In this document: positions 27,501 through 37,120 of the stretch, piece by piece
Layout of the letters: every line of letters begins with the position of its first letter
How positions within the stretch are numbered: position 1 is the stretch's first letter
NCBI GenBank assembly: GCA_023423045.1
Contig: JAFAGA010000026.1
Location: 1-64,000, forward strand
Direction: 5' to 3'
Source: Bacillota bacterium
GTDB lineage: Bacteria; Bacillota; Clostridia; Lachnospirales; Lachnospiraceae
DNA length: 64,000 nt
Position numbers and translations under genes: made by a program
Notes under the pieces: generated by a model
What the model saw: only the letters and a program-made list of their open reading frames with translations
What the model was told of the DNA's origin: nothing
Database searches by the model: none

Positions 27501-28709
27501 AGGATTTAAATGCTCTACGCCTCCCATTTTGGCAACCTCTGCTGTTAGACCGCTGTACAGCCCTTCCGATGCGGTTCTGGGAAAAACCCGCATAACGCTG
27601 GTACGGTTGGGATTATGCCCGGCTCGGCCGAGACGCTGCATTGTACTGGAGATGGACCGGGGGCACCCGATCTGGAATACCTGGTCAATCTCTCCCACAT
27701 CGATGCCAAGCTCCATGGAGGAGGTGGCACAGAGCATGCGCAAGGTTCCGCTGCGCAGCGCGTCTTCCACTTCAAAGCGCTGTTCCTTGGAGAGGCTTCC
27801 GTGATGGGTTCTGGCAAAGCCCTCCCCTGCCAGCTGATTCACATAATAAGCCAGCTTTTCGGCATATGCCCTGCCTTCCACAAAGGCAATGGTGCTCTTT
27901 GAATCCTTGCAATGAACATGAAGTGCCCTGGCTATTTCCTGCCATACATTATCCTTTAACCTGCTTTTTTGATCCGGCAGGGGGCTGGTAATGGCTATCT
28001 CAATCTCTTTATGCATTTTTGGAGCCACGATCCTTACATGATCCGGGGAGAGATATTCGGCAGCCTGATCCAAAGGCTCAATGGTTGCCGATAGTCCGAT
28101 CCGCTGCAGCGGGGCCGGACAGAGCCTGTCCAAGCGGGCAATGGAAAGCATCAGATGCGCTCCCCGCTTGGTATCAATCAATGCATGAAGCTCATCTATA
28201 ATAATTGCCCTTGCAGTCCGCAGGATGGCACTGCCGGATTTGCTGGTCAGCATCAGATATAAGGACTCGGGTGTTGTGATTAAGATATGGGGCGGCGTTT
28301 TTATCATCTGCCTTCGCTCGCTCTGGGTGGTATCACCGGTACGGATCGCAACACGCAGATCCACTGCCCTCTTTCCGCTGTCTTGGAAGGAGTTTTGTTC
28401 CTCCTCACAGATGCCTTCCAGGGGACGGCGAAGATTCTCCCGGATATCTCCGGCCAGGGATTTTAGAGGAGATACATAGATCAGATGAAGCTCCTGTTTT
28501 AATTCTCCTTCTCTTGCCTGGCTCTTCAGACGGTCAAGGAATACAAGAAAAGCGGATAAGGTCTTACCGGTACCGGTGGGAGCCGATACCAGCGTATGAC
28601 ATTCTGCCGCAATGGCAGGCCAGGCTTCCTCCTGCACCTTGGTAGGCGACCCCAGCGTCCGTTCAAACCACTTCTTTGTATTGGAATGAAATATTGTAAG
28701 TGTACTCAC
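24576..28709 (-). CDS. Lhr-like DEAD/DEAH-box ATP-dependent helicase (1377 aa)
   Basis: A superfamily 2 helicase with SAPTGTGKT (Walker A), IIIDELHALIDTKRG (motif II, DELH), GLSATIEP (motif III) and QRLGRAGHN (motif VI) in the first ~400 residues, followed by the long Lhr-specific winged-helix and accessory regions. The length fits the Lhr core plus an extended C-terminus; Lhr proteins act in DNA repair. The longest frame begins 43 codons upstream, but GTG at 28709 has AAAGGGG and opens with STLTIFHSN, where homologues begin. It is transcribed away from the MazG-like gene's stop with a ~120-base gap. Confidence 0.92.
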   Translation of the reverse strand: MSTLTIFHSNTKKWFERTLGSPTKVQEEAWPAIAAECHTLVSAPTGTGKTLSAFLVFLDRLKSQAREGELKQELHLIYVSPLKSLAGDIRENLRRPLEGICEEEQNSFQDSGKRAVDLRVAIRTGDTTQSERRQMIKTPPHILITTPESLYLMLTSKSGSAILRTARAIIIDELHALIDTKRGAHLMLSIARLDRLCPAPLQRIGLSATIEPLDQAAEYLSPDHVRIVAPKMHKEIEIAITSPLPDQKSRLKDNVWQEIARALHVHCKDSKSTIAFVEGRAYAEKLAYYVNQLAGEGFARTHHGSLSKEQRFEVEDALRSGTLRMLCATSSMELGIDVGEIDQVFQIGCPRSISSTMQRLGRAGHNPNRTSVMRVFPRTASEGLYSGLTAEVAKMGGVEHLNPPRLCLDVLAQHLVSMATGDGYGLDEVMGLLPRAYPFREITREDVKDVLCMLAGDYEHERNIPVRPRVLYDRIHERVEGDAYSRMLAVSAGGTIPDKGLYTVKTEAGIKLGELDEEFIFESRVGDRFLLGTFTWQITNIQKDTVIVAQSPIFGGRLPFWKGEIKGRRLRTGIAFGKILRRLVSANEAGKLRQELSALGLDADAASNAEDFIKRQLAATGLLPDDRTILVEHFRDETGNQQMMVHSIFGKQINAPLAILAMEAAKGHIHASISCVEDDDGFLLFPYGDEAIPEGVLSELTVERARPILEAILPVTPVFNMNFRYNAAHALMMGVRKAGRQPLWVQRMRSAEMLDSLMKYERHPLIRETRRECLEDYWDLPGLEYVLSSIRSGNIRICELHLDTPSPMSFLLRQQTEAANMYDYSPTPMGIHRASEEALKDAKLIAPEPEQLARLLTRTRLPEDAKQLHSLLMMEGDLLAGELEVPIEWLETLAEAEQANYIEPGLWIAAEHSEKYSSALEERSPETGKQIVLRLLRYRGAQTAETVSERYFWTVEYALVLLQELCREGEAIESDGLFHHSQLYDRARKETIKSRRAQIRTQPSQHYAALLADRLYIAAAPADQTEAVLKQYADLVYPVSVWESIILPARVSKYRPELLDTVLAGGNLFWKLHAEEGISFHRYEDIDWEAAVSAEEAGLEGKEKLLYEALYKRGASFIQRLSGLIEGESPYDLLLGLAEKGYVCADSFAPIRHREIKEKLNKATLKRRISAKAKVMSTGRWEIIRPLKTLTMEEQLERIFDRAVILSRETARGISWSQALETLRIWEYTGRVRRGYFIEGLSGIQFIREKEFSAVMSALEQSKEEVAWLSALDPAQPWGRCLPHKEGRSFSLLPGTAVAMRAGLPIAVLERQGKLLRVFESEYLVQAMRAFALDYSRRRIFTAQNRLLIREYPPEAVKALTEAGFKRELQDYVLYRI

Positions 28710-28830
28710 CCTTGAAACCCCTTTCCGGCCATTATTACAATTATTATAAAATAAAAACTCCGCTAAATCCATACCATTTAGTGGAGCCCGTCCTATATTA
28801 AGTAACAGTTCAGCCTGCTGCATTTTGATA

Positions 28831-29133
28831 TTATTCACTTACCCTTACGGTGATACCGTCTTTTTGAATATACTGTCTCTTCTCGTTCTTCTCTACTTTG
28901 TTCTGTAGTTCCTCTTCCAGATCAATGCCCAGGATTTCTGAAATCCCCAGTAAATAGATCATTACATCCGCTAATTCTTCGCCTAAATCATCCTTCTTCT
29001 TCATATAGGCTTCACAGGCTTCTGATAATTCACCATAGGTATAGCAAAATTCTTTATAAATATCGGTAACATTAAAGCCCTTTGCAACTTTATTTTCATA
29101 TATTCTTTTTTGTAATTGCTTCAAATCAATCAT
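28831..29133 (-). CDS. MazG-like nucleotide pyrophosphohydrolase (100 aa)
   Basis: A small all-alpha NTP pyrophosphatase. The acidic metal-binding pattern appears as GELSEACEAYMKKKDDLGEELADVMIYLL split over residues ~34-62, with the EExxD-type motif EELADV. Such proteins hydrolyse non-canonical or excess NTPs. The ribosome-binding site is weak (GAAAG). It lies just upstream of the helicase gene on the same strand and may be co-transcribed with it. Confidence 0.85.
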   Translation of the reverse strand: MIDLKQLQKRIYENKVAKGFNVTDIYKEFCYTYGELSEACEAYMKKKDDLGEELADVMIYLLGISEILGIDLEEELQNKVEKNEKRQYIQKDGITVRVSE

Positions 29134-29192
29134 TCTTTCGTTCTTTTAACTCCTATTCATGGTATAAATGCTTTACGATAGTCGGGAACAGG

Positions 29193-30056
29193 CTAGATCA
29201 ACAGCGATAATGTGCCCGCAGCAATCAAAACCAGTCCCAGAACCGCTCTTTTCGTCAGTTTTTCCTTTAAAAACACATAGGAAAAGAATATAGTGACAAG
29301 AATGCTTAGTTTATCAACCGGAACCACCACACTGGCCGGACCCTCCTGCAATGCCCGGTAATAGCAGAGCCAGGAGCCGCCGGTGGAAAGGCCGGACAGA
29401 ATCAAAAAAAGCCAGCTCCTTCGGTCAATCTTCCGGATAGAGGACTGTTTTCCCGTCAGGAATACAATGAACCATGCCATGATCAGTACCACAATTGTGC
29501 GGATTGCGGTCCCCAAATTTGATTCCACACCCTCAATACCGATCTTCCCAAATGTGGAGGTCAATGCGGCAAATACCGCTGCAAAGATAGCAAAGATCAT
29601 CCACCGGTAACTTACCGGCTCTGCCTCTTGCGCTTCCTTCTGCTTTTGTATCATCAGATAGGTTCCGGCTCCGATCACCACCATAGCCGCTGCCCCCAAA
29701 AAGCTAAGGCGTTCCCCGAGGAAGATCACTGCAAGCAGCATCGACAATACCGTGCTGGACTTATCAATGGGTGTTACCTTATTAACACTGCCAAGCTGCA
29801 GCGCCTTAAAATAACACAGCCAGGAAACCCCTGTTGAGAGGCCGGATAACACAAGAAAGAGGAGCGTCCCTCCTCTAATCTTTGTGATGTCAGAAAAGGA
29901 ACCGGCGATCAGCACCATAAGCCAGGAAAAGATCAGTACAATAACCGTCCTGACTGCCGTGGCTGCATTAGAATCGGTATTCCGAATCCCAACCTTTGAT
30001 AATATTGCAGTCATCCCGGCAAATACAGCGGAACCAAAGGCAAAAACGATCCACAT
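29193..30056 (-). CDS. EamA/DMT-family transporter (287 aa)
   Basis: Ten hydrophobic helices in two homologous EamA halves; each half contains a near-identical LSTG(V/G)SWLCYFKALQ / LSTGGSWLCYYRALQ stretch (residues ~75 and ~220), an internal duplication typical of drug/metabolite transporters. ATG has GGGAGG. It follows the gene at 30075 on the same strand with an 18-base gap, suggesting an operon. The substrate is unknown. Confidence 0.88.
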   Translation of the reverse strand: MWIVFAFGSAVFAGMTAILSKVGIRNTDSNAATAVRTVIVLIFSWLMVLIAGSFSDITKIRGGTLLFLVLSGLSTGVSWLCYFKALQLGSVNKVTPIDKSSTVLSMLLAVIFLGERLSFLGAAAMVVIGAGTYLMIQKQKEAQEAEPVSYRWMIFAIFAAVFAALTSTFGKIGIEGVESNLGTAIRTIVVLIMAWFIVFLTGKQSSIRKIDRRSWLFLILSGLSTGGSWLCYYRALQEGPASVVVPVDKLSILVTIFFSYVFLKEKLTKRAVLGLVLIAAGTLSLLI

Positions 30057-30074
30057 GCAATTACGCCTCCCAGC

Positions 30075-30818
30075 TTAATAATTATCCAGTATCTCCCAGA
30101 ATGCTTTTAAATCCTTATCCCCCGCCTTTGCCTCTTCTGCCAGCCGGTTGGTATGATCTCTAAGTGCTATCACGTCCGGGTCTTCTTTTCTGGCCGTAAG
30201 GTATTCCCTGCGCTCCTCGTCCAGCCTGCCGTCAAAAATCTTGTATTCACCGGTACTGTCCGCCACCACATACAGCCTGGACAGGGAAGGAGCCAAGGCC
30301 TCCAGTCCGATAAATTTGATATCGTAATAAACGTATACGATGTATTCACCTTCTATATAGGATTTTTTGACATAGGTCTTTATATTCCTGTATTCATCAA
30401 TTCCTTCGATCAATCGGACCAGCTCCGTTTCGTTGATCACTTCCGAAGGATCGGAGGAAATCCTCTTTAGGGTATTCATATCACAACATAGCTTCGCATC
30501 ATAATAGGTTTGGATCAAGGCATCCAATTCGGAAGGATATCCTGCAGTCTCAAGGGCATAAACCGGCAGAGGGGTTGGTGTGGGAACCGGACTTGGGGTT
30601 GGATCGGAATAGATACTCATTGTTCTGAGCTCCTGCTCAGACGGCAGTTCTTCCCTGTACAAATCTCCCGTATCATCTGCTCCTGCCACAATCACCGCAT
30701 TTTTTGACACAGGTTCCGGGGATGGAGAATGGGTCGGGTTATATACCAGGATACCTGCCCCGAACATCATGGTACCAAAATATATCGTGCTGATTATTTT
30801 TTTATCCGGACGTTTCAT
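30075..30818 (-). CDS. Membrane-anchored protein of unknown function (247 aa)
   Basis: ATG at 30818 with GAGG six bases upstream gives a short basic leader, one hydrophobic segment (IISTIYFGTMMFGAGILV) and an extracellular Pro/Ser/Thr-rich spacer (PTPSPVPTPTPLP, ~80-92). A ~150-residue acidic domain follows (DALIQTYYDAKLCCDM to the end), resembling the NTF2-like shape of many clostridial exported proteins, but no family was recognised. A 14-bp perfect hairpin lies 24 bases upstream of the start. Confidence 0.7.
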   Translation of the reverse strand: MKRPDKKIISTIYFGTMMFGAGILVYNPTHSPSPEPVSKNAVIVAGADDTGDLYREELPSEQELRTMSIYSDPTPSPVPTPTPLPVYALETAGYPSELDALIQTYYDAKLCCDMNTLKRISSDPSEVINETELVRLIEGIDEYRNIKTYVKKSYIEGEYIVYVYYDIKFIGLEALAPSLSRLYVVADSTGEYKIFDGRLDEERREYLTARKEDPDVIALRDHTNRLAEEAKAGDKDLKAFWEILDNY

Positions 30819-30841
30819 GATAATCCTCATTATTGTTAGAA

Positions 30842-30874
30842 TACGGTTAAGCGGCTTACTGCCGCTTAACCGTA
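30842..30874. terminator. Perfect 14-bp hairpin upstream of the 30818 gene
   Basis: Arms 30842-30855 and 30861-30874 pair without mismatch around TTACT. It lies between the stop of the GHL10 gene (30996) and the next start on the same strand. Only a weak T-stretch follows, so it may be a terminator, a processing site or an mRNA-stabilising stem. Confidence 0.6.
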
Positions 30875-30995
30875 GGTATATAGTTGCTTGTCCTAATTTT
30901 AACAAATTTTATCAGGAAAATCAATCATTATTGGAATATTTTTGTAATACTTTTAATATTTGCGTAATACTTAAAACAAGAATTGATTAAATCCA

Positions 30996-32240
30996 TTACT
31001 TGATTATTTTCAGAAGCTCGGCAATCCCTTTGGCAGTTTCTTTTTTATAGAAAAAATCATATCGGAAGTATACAAAGCCGCCGACGGCCTCTGTTTCTCT
31101 CCCGTATTCCACCATACGCCTCAAAATCTTAGTATCCTTCTTCCACTCTGCATCATCGGAGGAGCCGGCACGGTATGCGGCAATCCCCACATACAGCTTG
31201 ACATCCTCATTGGTGCGAAGGTCCAGCCAGCGATCCAGAGTCTTATCATAGGGATAACTCTTGTGGCTGAAGGACCAATATAGCTGGGGACAGATATAGT
31301 CCAGATACCCTGGCTCGGACAACCAGGTTTGAATATCCGTATAGTACCCATCATCCCTTTGCAGGGAATCCAGAAAACCGCCAGGGCTGATGCCAAACTC
31401 TACCTCAGGATTAATCTCCTTAATATCCTGGTAGACATTCCTGATTAACCTGTTTACATTTTCCCTTCTCCAGACAGCGATAGTTTCTGCCTTCTTTCCC
31501 TTTTGCTTGCATAGGGCAGAGTATTTCTCGTATTCCTTTGAATCAAAAGTTTTACTGTAATCCTTACCGAGAACCGGATAAAAATAGTCATCAAAATGGA
31601 TTCCATCCACGGCATAATTTTCAACTATTTCACGGATACCGCCCCGGATATGCTCCTGGACCTGTTCATCCGAAGGGTTATAATACAAAGCTCTTCCAAA
31701 GGCCAGCACCTTGCGTTTGTCCTTTGCGGCTTTGCCGGTGAGCCATTTTCTTGCAATATTATCCTTGGACAGGGTGGCGGCATCCGTCGTGTCACTGGTA
31801 ACGCGATAAGGATTAATCCAGGCGTGGAACGCCAGATCTCTGTCATGGGCCGCCTCAACCATATATTCCAACGGGTCAAAACCCGGATCTATCCCCTGAG
31901 TGCCGGAGATATATTTAGACCACGGAAAATATTCGGAAGGGTACATAGCATCTCCAAAAGGACGGACATGGACTACCACCGCATTCATATTCATCCGGAC
32001 AACCTCGTCAAACATTCCGTCAATGATTGTTTTGAAGCGCTGTTCTGTGAAGCCCGGTTTGCCTGTTGCCGGGTCCTTTAACCGCTCCAGAAATTCCAGA
32101 TAGGATATCCACACTGCATGAAACTCATCTTCACCGCCATCTTCTCCTGCATGGATATAAGCCGCCGGTGTAATAGGAAGAATCAGTACGGCCAGCAAGA
32201 TACACAGAAGTTTTTCTAATTTGCTGTTTAATTTAAACAT
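30996..32240 (-). CDS. Secreted family 10-like glycosyl hydrolase, GHL10/DUF187 (414 aa)
   Basis: A signal peptide (KLLCILLAVLILPITPAAYIHA) precedes a TIM-barrel domain whose opening EFHAVWISYLEF, the VVVHVRPFGDAMYPSEYFPW stretch (~85-104) and FHAWINPYRV (~150-159) are diagnostic of the GHL10 group (YngK/FenI-like). These are probable carbohydrate-active enzymes working outside the membrane, with poorly defined substrates. ATG follows AAGGAG. Upstream on the same strand is the cell-wall amidase gene, separated by a terminator. Confidence 0.88.
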   Translation of the reverse strand: MFKLNSKLEKLLCILLAVLILPITPAAYIHAGEDGGEDEFHAVWISYLEFLERLKDPATGKPGFTEQRFKTIIDGMFDEVVRMNMNAVVVHVRPFGDAMYPSEYFPWSKYISGTQGIDPGFDPLEYMVEAAHDRDLAFHAWINPYRVTSDTTDAATLSKDNIARKWLTGKAAKDKRKVLAFGRALYYNPSDEQVQEHIRGGIREIVENYAVDGIHFDDYFYPVLGKDYSKTFDSKEYEKYSALCKQKGKKAETIAVWRRENVNRLIRNVYQDIKEINPEVEFGISPGGFLDSLQRDDGYYTDIQTWLSEPGYLDYICPQLYWSFSHKSYPYDKTLDRWLDLRTNEDVKLYVGIAAYRAGSSDDAEWKKDTKILRRMVEYGRETEAVGGFVYFRYDFFYKKETAKGIAELLKIIK

Positions 32241-32278
32241 ATTCTATTTCTCCTTCGTAAGTCACTATTTAACATAAT

Positions 32279-32322
32279 AAGAGGGATGCTGCAAGTTTCT
32301 CAAACTTTTGCAACACCCCTCT
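32279..32322 (-). terminator. Terminator of the amidase gene
   Basis: A long imperfect stem (AAGAGGG...CCCTCTT outer arms) closes over a short loop 47 bases downstream of the amidase stop, on the minus strand. Confidence 0.7.
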
Positions 32323-32368
32323 TCTGCCATCGATCAGATTTAGCAATCAGATTTATCCGCCGGCTTGT

Positions 32369-35050
32369 CTATCTTCCTGTCGGATAATTCTCAAATACTT
32401 CTAAAAGGGTCTGGTAGATGAGTTTTGCAGCGCTTTCCTGGAAGGTAGAATTGGATAGTTTTGAGAAATCACTCTCATTTGATAAAAATCCAAGTTCAAT
32501 AAGCACTGCGGGAACCGTATTCTTATGTACAACAGTATAGCGCTCCGCTTTTGCACCGCGGTTTTGGGTACCAAGAGTGCTGGAAATCTTGTTGCAGAAC
32601 AGCTCAGCCAGTTTTTTGCTGTTCAGGCCCGCTATATTGGGACTGTTGTTATTGGTTGAATAATATACCTCGGTCCCATGGGCGCTCTTATTGACTGAAG
32701 CATTCATATGCAGGCTGACAAACAGATCCGCTCCGTAGTTGCCGGCAAAAGCGGCACGGTTGCTCAAGGTCATATCAACATCGGTAATTCTGGTATAGTA
32801 TACCTTGAGTTTGGAGGTATCCTGATTAAAATACTTCTTTCCAAGGGTATACAGGATCTTGTAATTGAAGTCCTTTTCCTTTGCCCCAAAATACTGGGCT
32901 CCAGGGGCTCCGCCGCCATGTCCGGGATCCAGAATAACGATATTAGGGTAGATATCCTTGGGATTGCCCACCTTAAGGTAGATGTTATTATCGTCTATCG
33001 CGTACCGATATCCCTGAAGCTTGGTGGTCTTAAATGTAATCTCGGTCTCATTCTTGCTGTTCAGCGATACGGTGATATCTTTAACCGTTGAAACATTGCT
33101 GCTGATGACAGAGCTATTGATGACGGAGGTATAATCTCCGGCCAGACGCAGGACAAAATTATTATTAAAATAGTTATCCTCATCCGTTATCATGCTTCCG
33201 GTCAACTGGGCAGGCTTGGGAATCACGATATTATATTGGCTGGGGTCGGTTGCATCCGGAGCTCCCGGATTCGGAACCGGCTGTGTTGCTCCGGGGGACT
33301 GAAAGAGCAGGGAGAATTTATTCTCTGTCTCCGATATGTACAGTTCATAACCCTCATTCACGCCCAGAACCAGCTGCGTCTTATCGCTGAAGCCGACGGT
33401 ATAAATAAGATTGATGTATTTTGAGCCGGCAACGCCCGTATTGATTTCGCCCAGTCCGTTGGCAGTGTAAGGCAGATCGATATATACCTGATTCTCGGTC
33501 TTATTTAAGGATACCTTCAGCGGCTTAATCCCGGTCAGAGTCAGATAATCTCCTATATTATTCGTTCCAAGAACTGCCGAGGTAAGAGCGTTATAATATA
33601 CGGTAACATACAGGATCTGCTTGTCTTCCGATAAAGACATCTCATAGGTATAATCCTCGGAAAGCATCTCCAGCTCCATTGCTGTGGTCCCATCTGCGGT
33701 ATTTGCATAGGTGCCGATGGTATTTACATAATTGCTGGAGCTTCCAAACATCTGATAGGTCGTATCCGTACAGGTCATATTATTTGCCTGAATCACGAGG
33801 CTCTTACCGCTGCGGCTGGAGGTAACCCTGCCAAAGCTGCCGTCTGCGATGAACTGGAAGGTCTCCGCATTCAGCTTAATATTATTGTAATCTCTGGTTA
33901 CGGTATAGATTGAACCGGAATTGGTTCCGGAGGTCTCCGGATTTAGCTCCTGGGTATTGCTTCCGTTCCCGAGCAGGGTTTCATTCCCGCTCCATTGATT
34001 TAGAATTGTGCCGGGATCTATGATAACGCTTTCATCTCCCAGTTCAGGGGCATCTTCCTTTTTGGTTGTAATCACTGAGGTTCGGGTAGTATTATTCCAT
34101 TGGTAATCATAGCCCAGGCTGGAAGCGGTAAAGCTGCCCGGAACCATTACATAAGAGGTACCCACATTATGATTCTTAACAATCAGCGGAGCGGTCTCTA
34201 ATTTTTTCGCAACTCCGTTCAGATATGCGGTCTTGCTTCCGACTGTCATTACCAGGACTGTGTTTTCCTTGGTGAGGGTGATGGTCTTATCCGCACTGTT
34301 GTAGGAGTAAGCAGCACCGATTCCTGCATTGGTAAATACGGTCTTGGCACGGAGCATAGCCGTATTATTGGTGATGATACTCGGCATGTTCCCAAGATTG
34401 ATGTTCTTTCCGTTAACAGTTACCTTTCCCTGGGTTCCGGTATAATCAAACACTTTACCGTTATTATAGGACAGAGGAAGGTCGGTTCTCACAATTGCAA
34501 CTGTGCTCTTGCTGCTGTTCCAGGTATAGCCAAGTCCCAGAGTCTCGGATACATATCTGGAAGGGACTAATACCTTAACCAGATTGGCGGCAACATATTT
34601 AATCCTTACCGGAGCGACAGGCAGGGTTACTGCCTTGCCATTTACTTTCGCTTTCGTGCTGCCGATGGTCATCTGGATGGTCTTTCCGTACTTCGATATG
34701 GATACGGTACCCTTCTCCTTATTATATACGCATTCCGCAGCAATACCGGAATTCTTGAATACATCATCATAGGGTAACAGAGCATTTCCATTCACCAATA
34801 TTCCAGGTGCCTGCTTCTTTCCAATGGCTTTACCATTGAGGGTAACTTTGATTTGCTTGTCCGTGTAGGATGTTTCCTTCTTGGTGGAATAATTGTATAT
34901 TTTCAGCCCGCCGGCCGCCGATGCGGTACTATACATTATTCCCAGCGCGATAAACGCTGTCATCAGCATAAATCCAAGCTTTAAGCCTAGACGGCTTCGG
35001 CTTCTGTTCTCTTTTGTGATTGAAAAAATCGTTTGTAATCCATAAATCAT
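32369..35050 (-). CDS. N-acetylmuramoyl-L-alanine amidase with copper-amine-oxidase-like N-terminal domains (893 aa)
   Basis: ATG at 35050 with a double AGGAG site is preferred; it gives a long basic leader and a signal/anchor segment (LGFMLMTAFIALGIMYSTASA). Two copper-amine-oxidase-N-type domains follow (~60-170 and ~180-310, each with a VLVPSRYVSETLGLGYTW-like motif), then a beta-rich AMIN-like centre (~350-620). The Amidase_3 zinc hydrolase is at the end: ILDPGHGGGAPG (first His), KEKDF (Glu), SLHMNASV (second His) and IELGFLSNESD (catalytic Glu). It cleaves the peptidoglycan stem-peptide amide outside the membrane. Confidence 0.92.
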   Translation of the reverse strand: MIYGLQTIFSITKENRSRSRLGLKLGFMLMTAFIALGIMYSTASAAGGLKIYNYSTKKETSYTDKQIKVTLNGKAIGKKQAPGILVNGNALLPYDDVFKNSGIAAECVYNKEKGTVSISKYGKTIQMTIGSTKAKVNGKAVTLPVAPVRIKYVAANLVKVLVPSRYVSETLGLGYTWNSSKSTVAIVRTDLPLSYNNGKVFDYTGTQGKVTVNGKNINLGNMPSIITNNTAMLRAKTVFTNAGIGAAYSYNSADKTITLTKENTVLVMTVGSKTAYLNGVAKKLETAPLIVKNHNVGTSYVMVPGSFTASSLGYDYQWNNTTRTSVITTKKEDAPELGDESVIIDPGTILNQWSGNETLLGNGSNTQELNPETSGTNSGSIYTVTRDYNNIKLNAETFQFIADGSFGRVTSSRSGKSLVIQANNMTCTDTTYQMFGSSSNYVNTIGTYANTADGTTAMELEMLSEDYTYEMSLSEDKQILYVTVYYNALTSAVLGTNNIGDYLTLTGIKPLKVSLNKTENQVYIDLPYTANGLGEINTGVAGSKYINLIYTVGFSDKTQLVLGVNEGYELYISETENKFSLLFQSPGATQPVPNPGAPDATDPSQYNIVIPKPAQLTGSMITDEDNYFNNNFVLRLAGDYTSVINSSVISSNVSTVKDITVSLNSKNETEITFKTTKLQGYRYAIDDNNIYLKVGNPKDIYPNIVILDPGHGGGAPGAQYFGAKEKDFNYKILYTLGKKYFNQDTSKLKVYYTRITDVDMTLSNRAAFAGNYGADLFVSLHMNASVNKSAHGTEVYYSTNNNSPNIAGLNSKKLAELFCNKISSTLGTQNRGAKAERYTVVHKNTVPAVLIELGFLSNESDFSKLSNSTFQESAAKLIYQTLLEVFENYPTGR

Positions 35051-35918
35051 TTGCTCTTTTCTCCTACCTCCTGTCACAGTCTGATTGGGTCTTTCTTTGT
35101 CATACGTTATTACAGATATTACAATAATATTAAAAATTGTTAAAAGTGTGTCAGTTTCCAGAATTATCACATAAATATTGTTTTTTATACCTATACTTCC
35201 AGAAATCATCAGCATATTCCGGTAGAGAGTGTGAATAAATAGCCCTTTCGTGTGGTTCTACTTGTGTAGATGTAATTTCGTGTCGTTTTACGATTGATTC
35301 TACAGCAGTCATCGAAATAAATGAAAAACGAATTAATTATTACATATTTCTATTTTTATTTACTATCGAGATAGAATATCATGGAATGGTTTTCTTTATG
35401 ACTGTGATATGTTATAATGTCGATAGACAAAATAAAAGGCATTGCTTTTGCACTGTGTATCTCCATTACAAGAAGGCACTGTTTTTGAGCCGTTCATGTG
35501 TATAAGATATAGGATTGCCTTTTGCTGTTTCAGGCGGCAAGAACAGTCTGACTCTGCTGTATCCTCTCTCCGATCTGTGTCGGTTCTACCCGAAAAGATT
35601 CCTGGCTTAAAGCTGCCGCTGTGAATATAGGGTATAAAAAACTTGATTTTATAGCCGTCAACAAGCTATGCTGAAAATTGGAGTTGAGGCTGTGCTGAGA
35701 GTTTGTACTGAGGTATACGGCTGTAGAATTAGAGATCGCAGAAATTATCCTTGAATATCACAAGGCAGTATAGATTATAGACGATTGTATAAATGGAGAA
35801 TAAAGTATAGATGATTATATAAATATAGAAAATATAGGAGTAATGATGATATAGGAAAATTGACAGAATACAGTCAAATTAGAGATGAAGCATATTTAAT
35901 ATATAGATGGAGGTTACT
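35051..35918. other. 868-bp AT-rich intergenic region between divergent genes
   Basis: It separates the amidase gene (minus) from the recombinase gene (plus). Near 35760-35840 the plus strand has diverged direct repeats of the form TATAGATGATT-TATAAAT, just upstream of the recombinase. A TATAAT hexamer occurs at about 35413. No protein, structured RNA or recombination site could be supported. Confidence 0.4.
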
Positions 35919-36974
35919 ATGACAGAACGTAATTATCATGACCAGATCAATATTGACAATACCTTGCGGCTGCGAGTCCTGGAGGAAAGGCTGCCTCGTT
36001 TTTGCAAATATTTCTTTCGCGGGATTGAGCCGACCACTTCTTCCCGCACCAGAATTGCTTATGCATATGATCTCTGCGTTTTCTTTGAGTGGCTGAAGCA
36101 ATCCAATCCCTCGCTTAAAGATACGCCGATTCATGAATTTCGGTTGGAGCTGCTGGATCAGGTTAAAGCAATTGATATAGAGGAATATCTTGACTATCTG
36201 ACCTATTACAAATCTTCGGATGAGAAAGAGCACCTGAACGCAGAAAAGGGAAAGAAACGAAAGCTGGTTTCTCTGCGGAGTTTTTACAAGTATTATTTCC
36301 AGAAGGAAATGATCACCACGAATCCCGCATCCCTGATCAGTGTTCCAAAGCTGCATGAAAAGGAGATTGTCCGCCTGGAAATTGATGAGGTGGCAAAGCT
36401 GTTGGATGAGGTTGAGTCTGCGGATAATATGACCAAGACCCAGCAGAAATATCATGAAAAGACAAAGCTGCGGGATCTGGCTCTGATGACATTGCTCCTT
36501 GGAACCGGCATCCGTGTCTCCGAATGCGTAGGCCTGGATATCAACGACGTAGATTTTGATAATAATGGAATTAAAATAAGGAGAAAGGGAGGCTACGAGG
36601 TAATAGTATACTTCGGGGAGGAGGTCCGTACTGCCCTGCTGGAGTATCTTGTGGAGCGCAAGCAGATCGTTCCCTGCGAAGGCCATTCCAATGCGCTGTT
36701 TCTCTCCCTCCAGCAAAAACGGCTCAATGTGCGCTCTGTAGAAAACCTGGTGAAAAAATACGCTTCCACCGTCACCACGTTAAAGAAAATTACTCCTCAT
36801 AAGCTGCGGAGCACCTATGGAACCAGCCTGTACCGGGAAACCGGAGATATCTACCTGGTAGCCGATGTTCTTGGCCACAAGGACGTTAATACCACAAAAA
36901 AACACTACGCGGCAATTGAAGATAACCGCCGCCGCAGTGCCGCCAATATAGTGAGGCTAAGGGAAACGAAATAA
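35919..36974 (+). CDS. Tyrosine recombinase / integrase (351 aa)
   Basis: An N-terminal SAM-like core-binding domain (~25-125) is followed by the catalytic domain with all key residues: Arg in GTGIRVSE (~192), Lys in RRKGGYEV (~220), HKLRSTYGTSL (His and Arg, ~291-301), His in VLGHKDVNTT (~317) and nucleophile Tyr in KKHYAAI (~329). ATG at 35919 has GGAGG five bases upstream. It is solitary, with no phage genes or excisionase around it, so it looks like a XerC/D-type or resident recombinase rather than an active prophage integrase. A fragment of a related gene lies at 43041-43084. Confidence 0.9.
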   Translation: MTERNYHDQINIDNTLRLRVLEERLPRFCKYFFRGIEPTTSSRTRIAYAYDLCVFFEWLKQSNPSLKDTPIHEFRLELLDQVKAIDIEEYLDYLTYYKSSDEKEHLNAEKGKKRKLVSLRSFYKYYFQKEMITTNPASLISVPKLHEKEIVRLEIDEVAKLLDEVESADNMTKTQQKYHEKTKLRDLALMTLLLGTGIRVSECVGLDINDVDFDNNGIKIRRKGGYEVIVYFGEEVRTALLEYLVERKQIVPCEGHSNALFLSLQQKRLNVRSVENLVKKYASTVTTLKKITPHKLRSTYGTSLYRETGDIYLVADVLGHKDVNTTKKHYAAIEDNRRRSAANIVRLRETK

Positions 36975-37120
36975 AAATAATATGTAGAAAAAAATTTATA
37001 ATAAATGAACGTAAAAGGTACTTCATTTTAATTAAATGTGGAAATTATCTTTTCCAAAATCAATAGATTTATGAACTCTATTTCTTTGATTTTAAATTCT
37101 GTAAAATATTTTGTTACATT

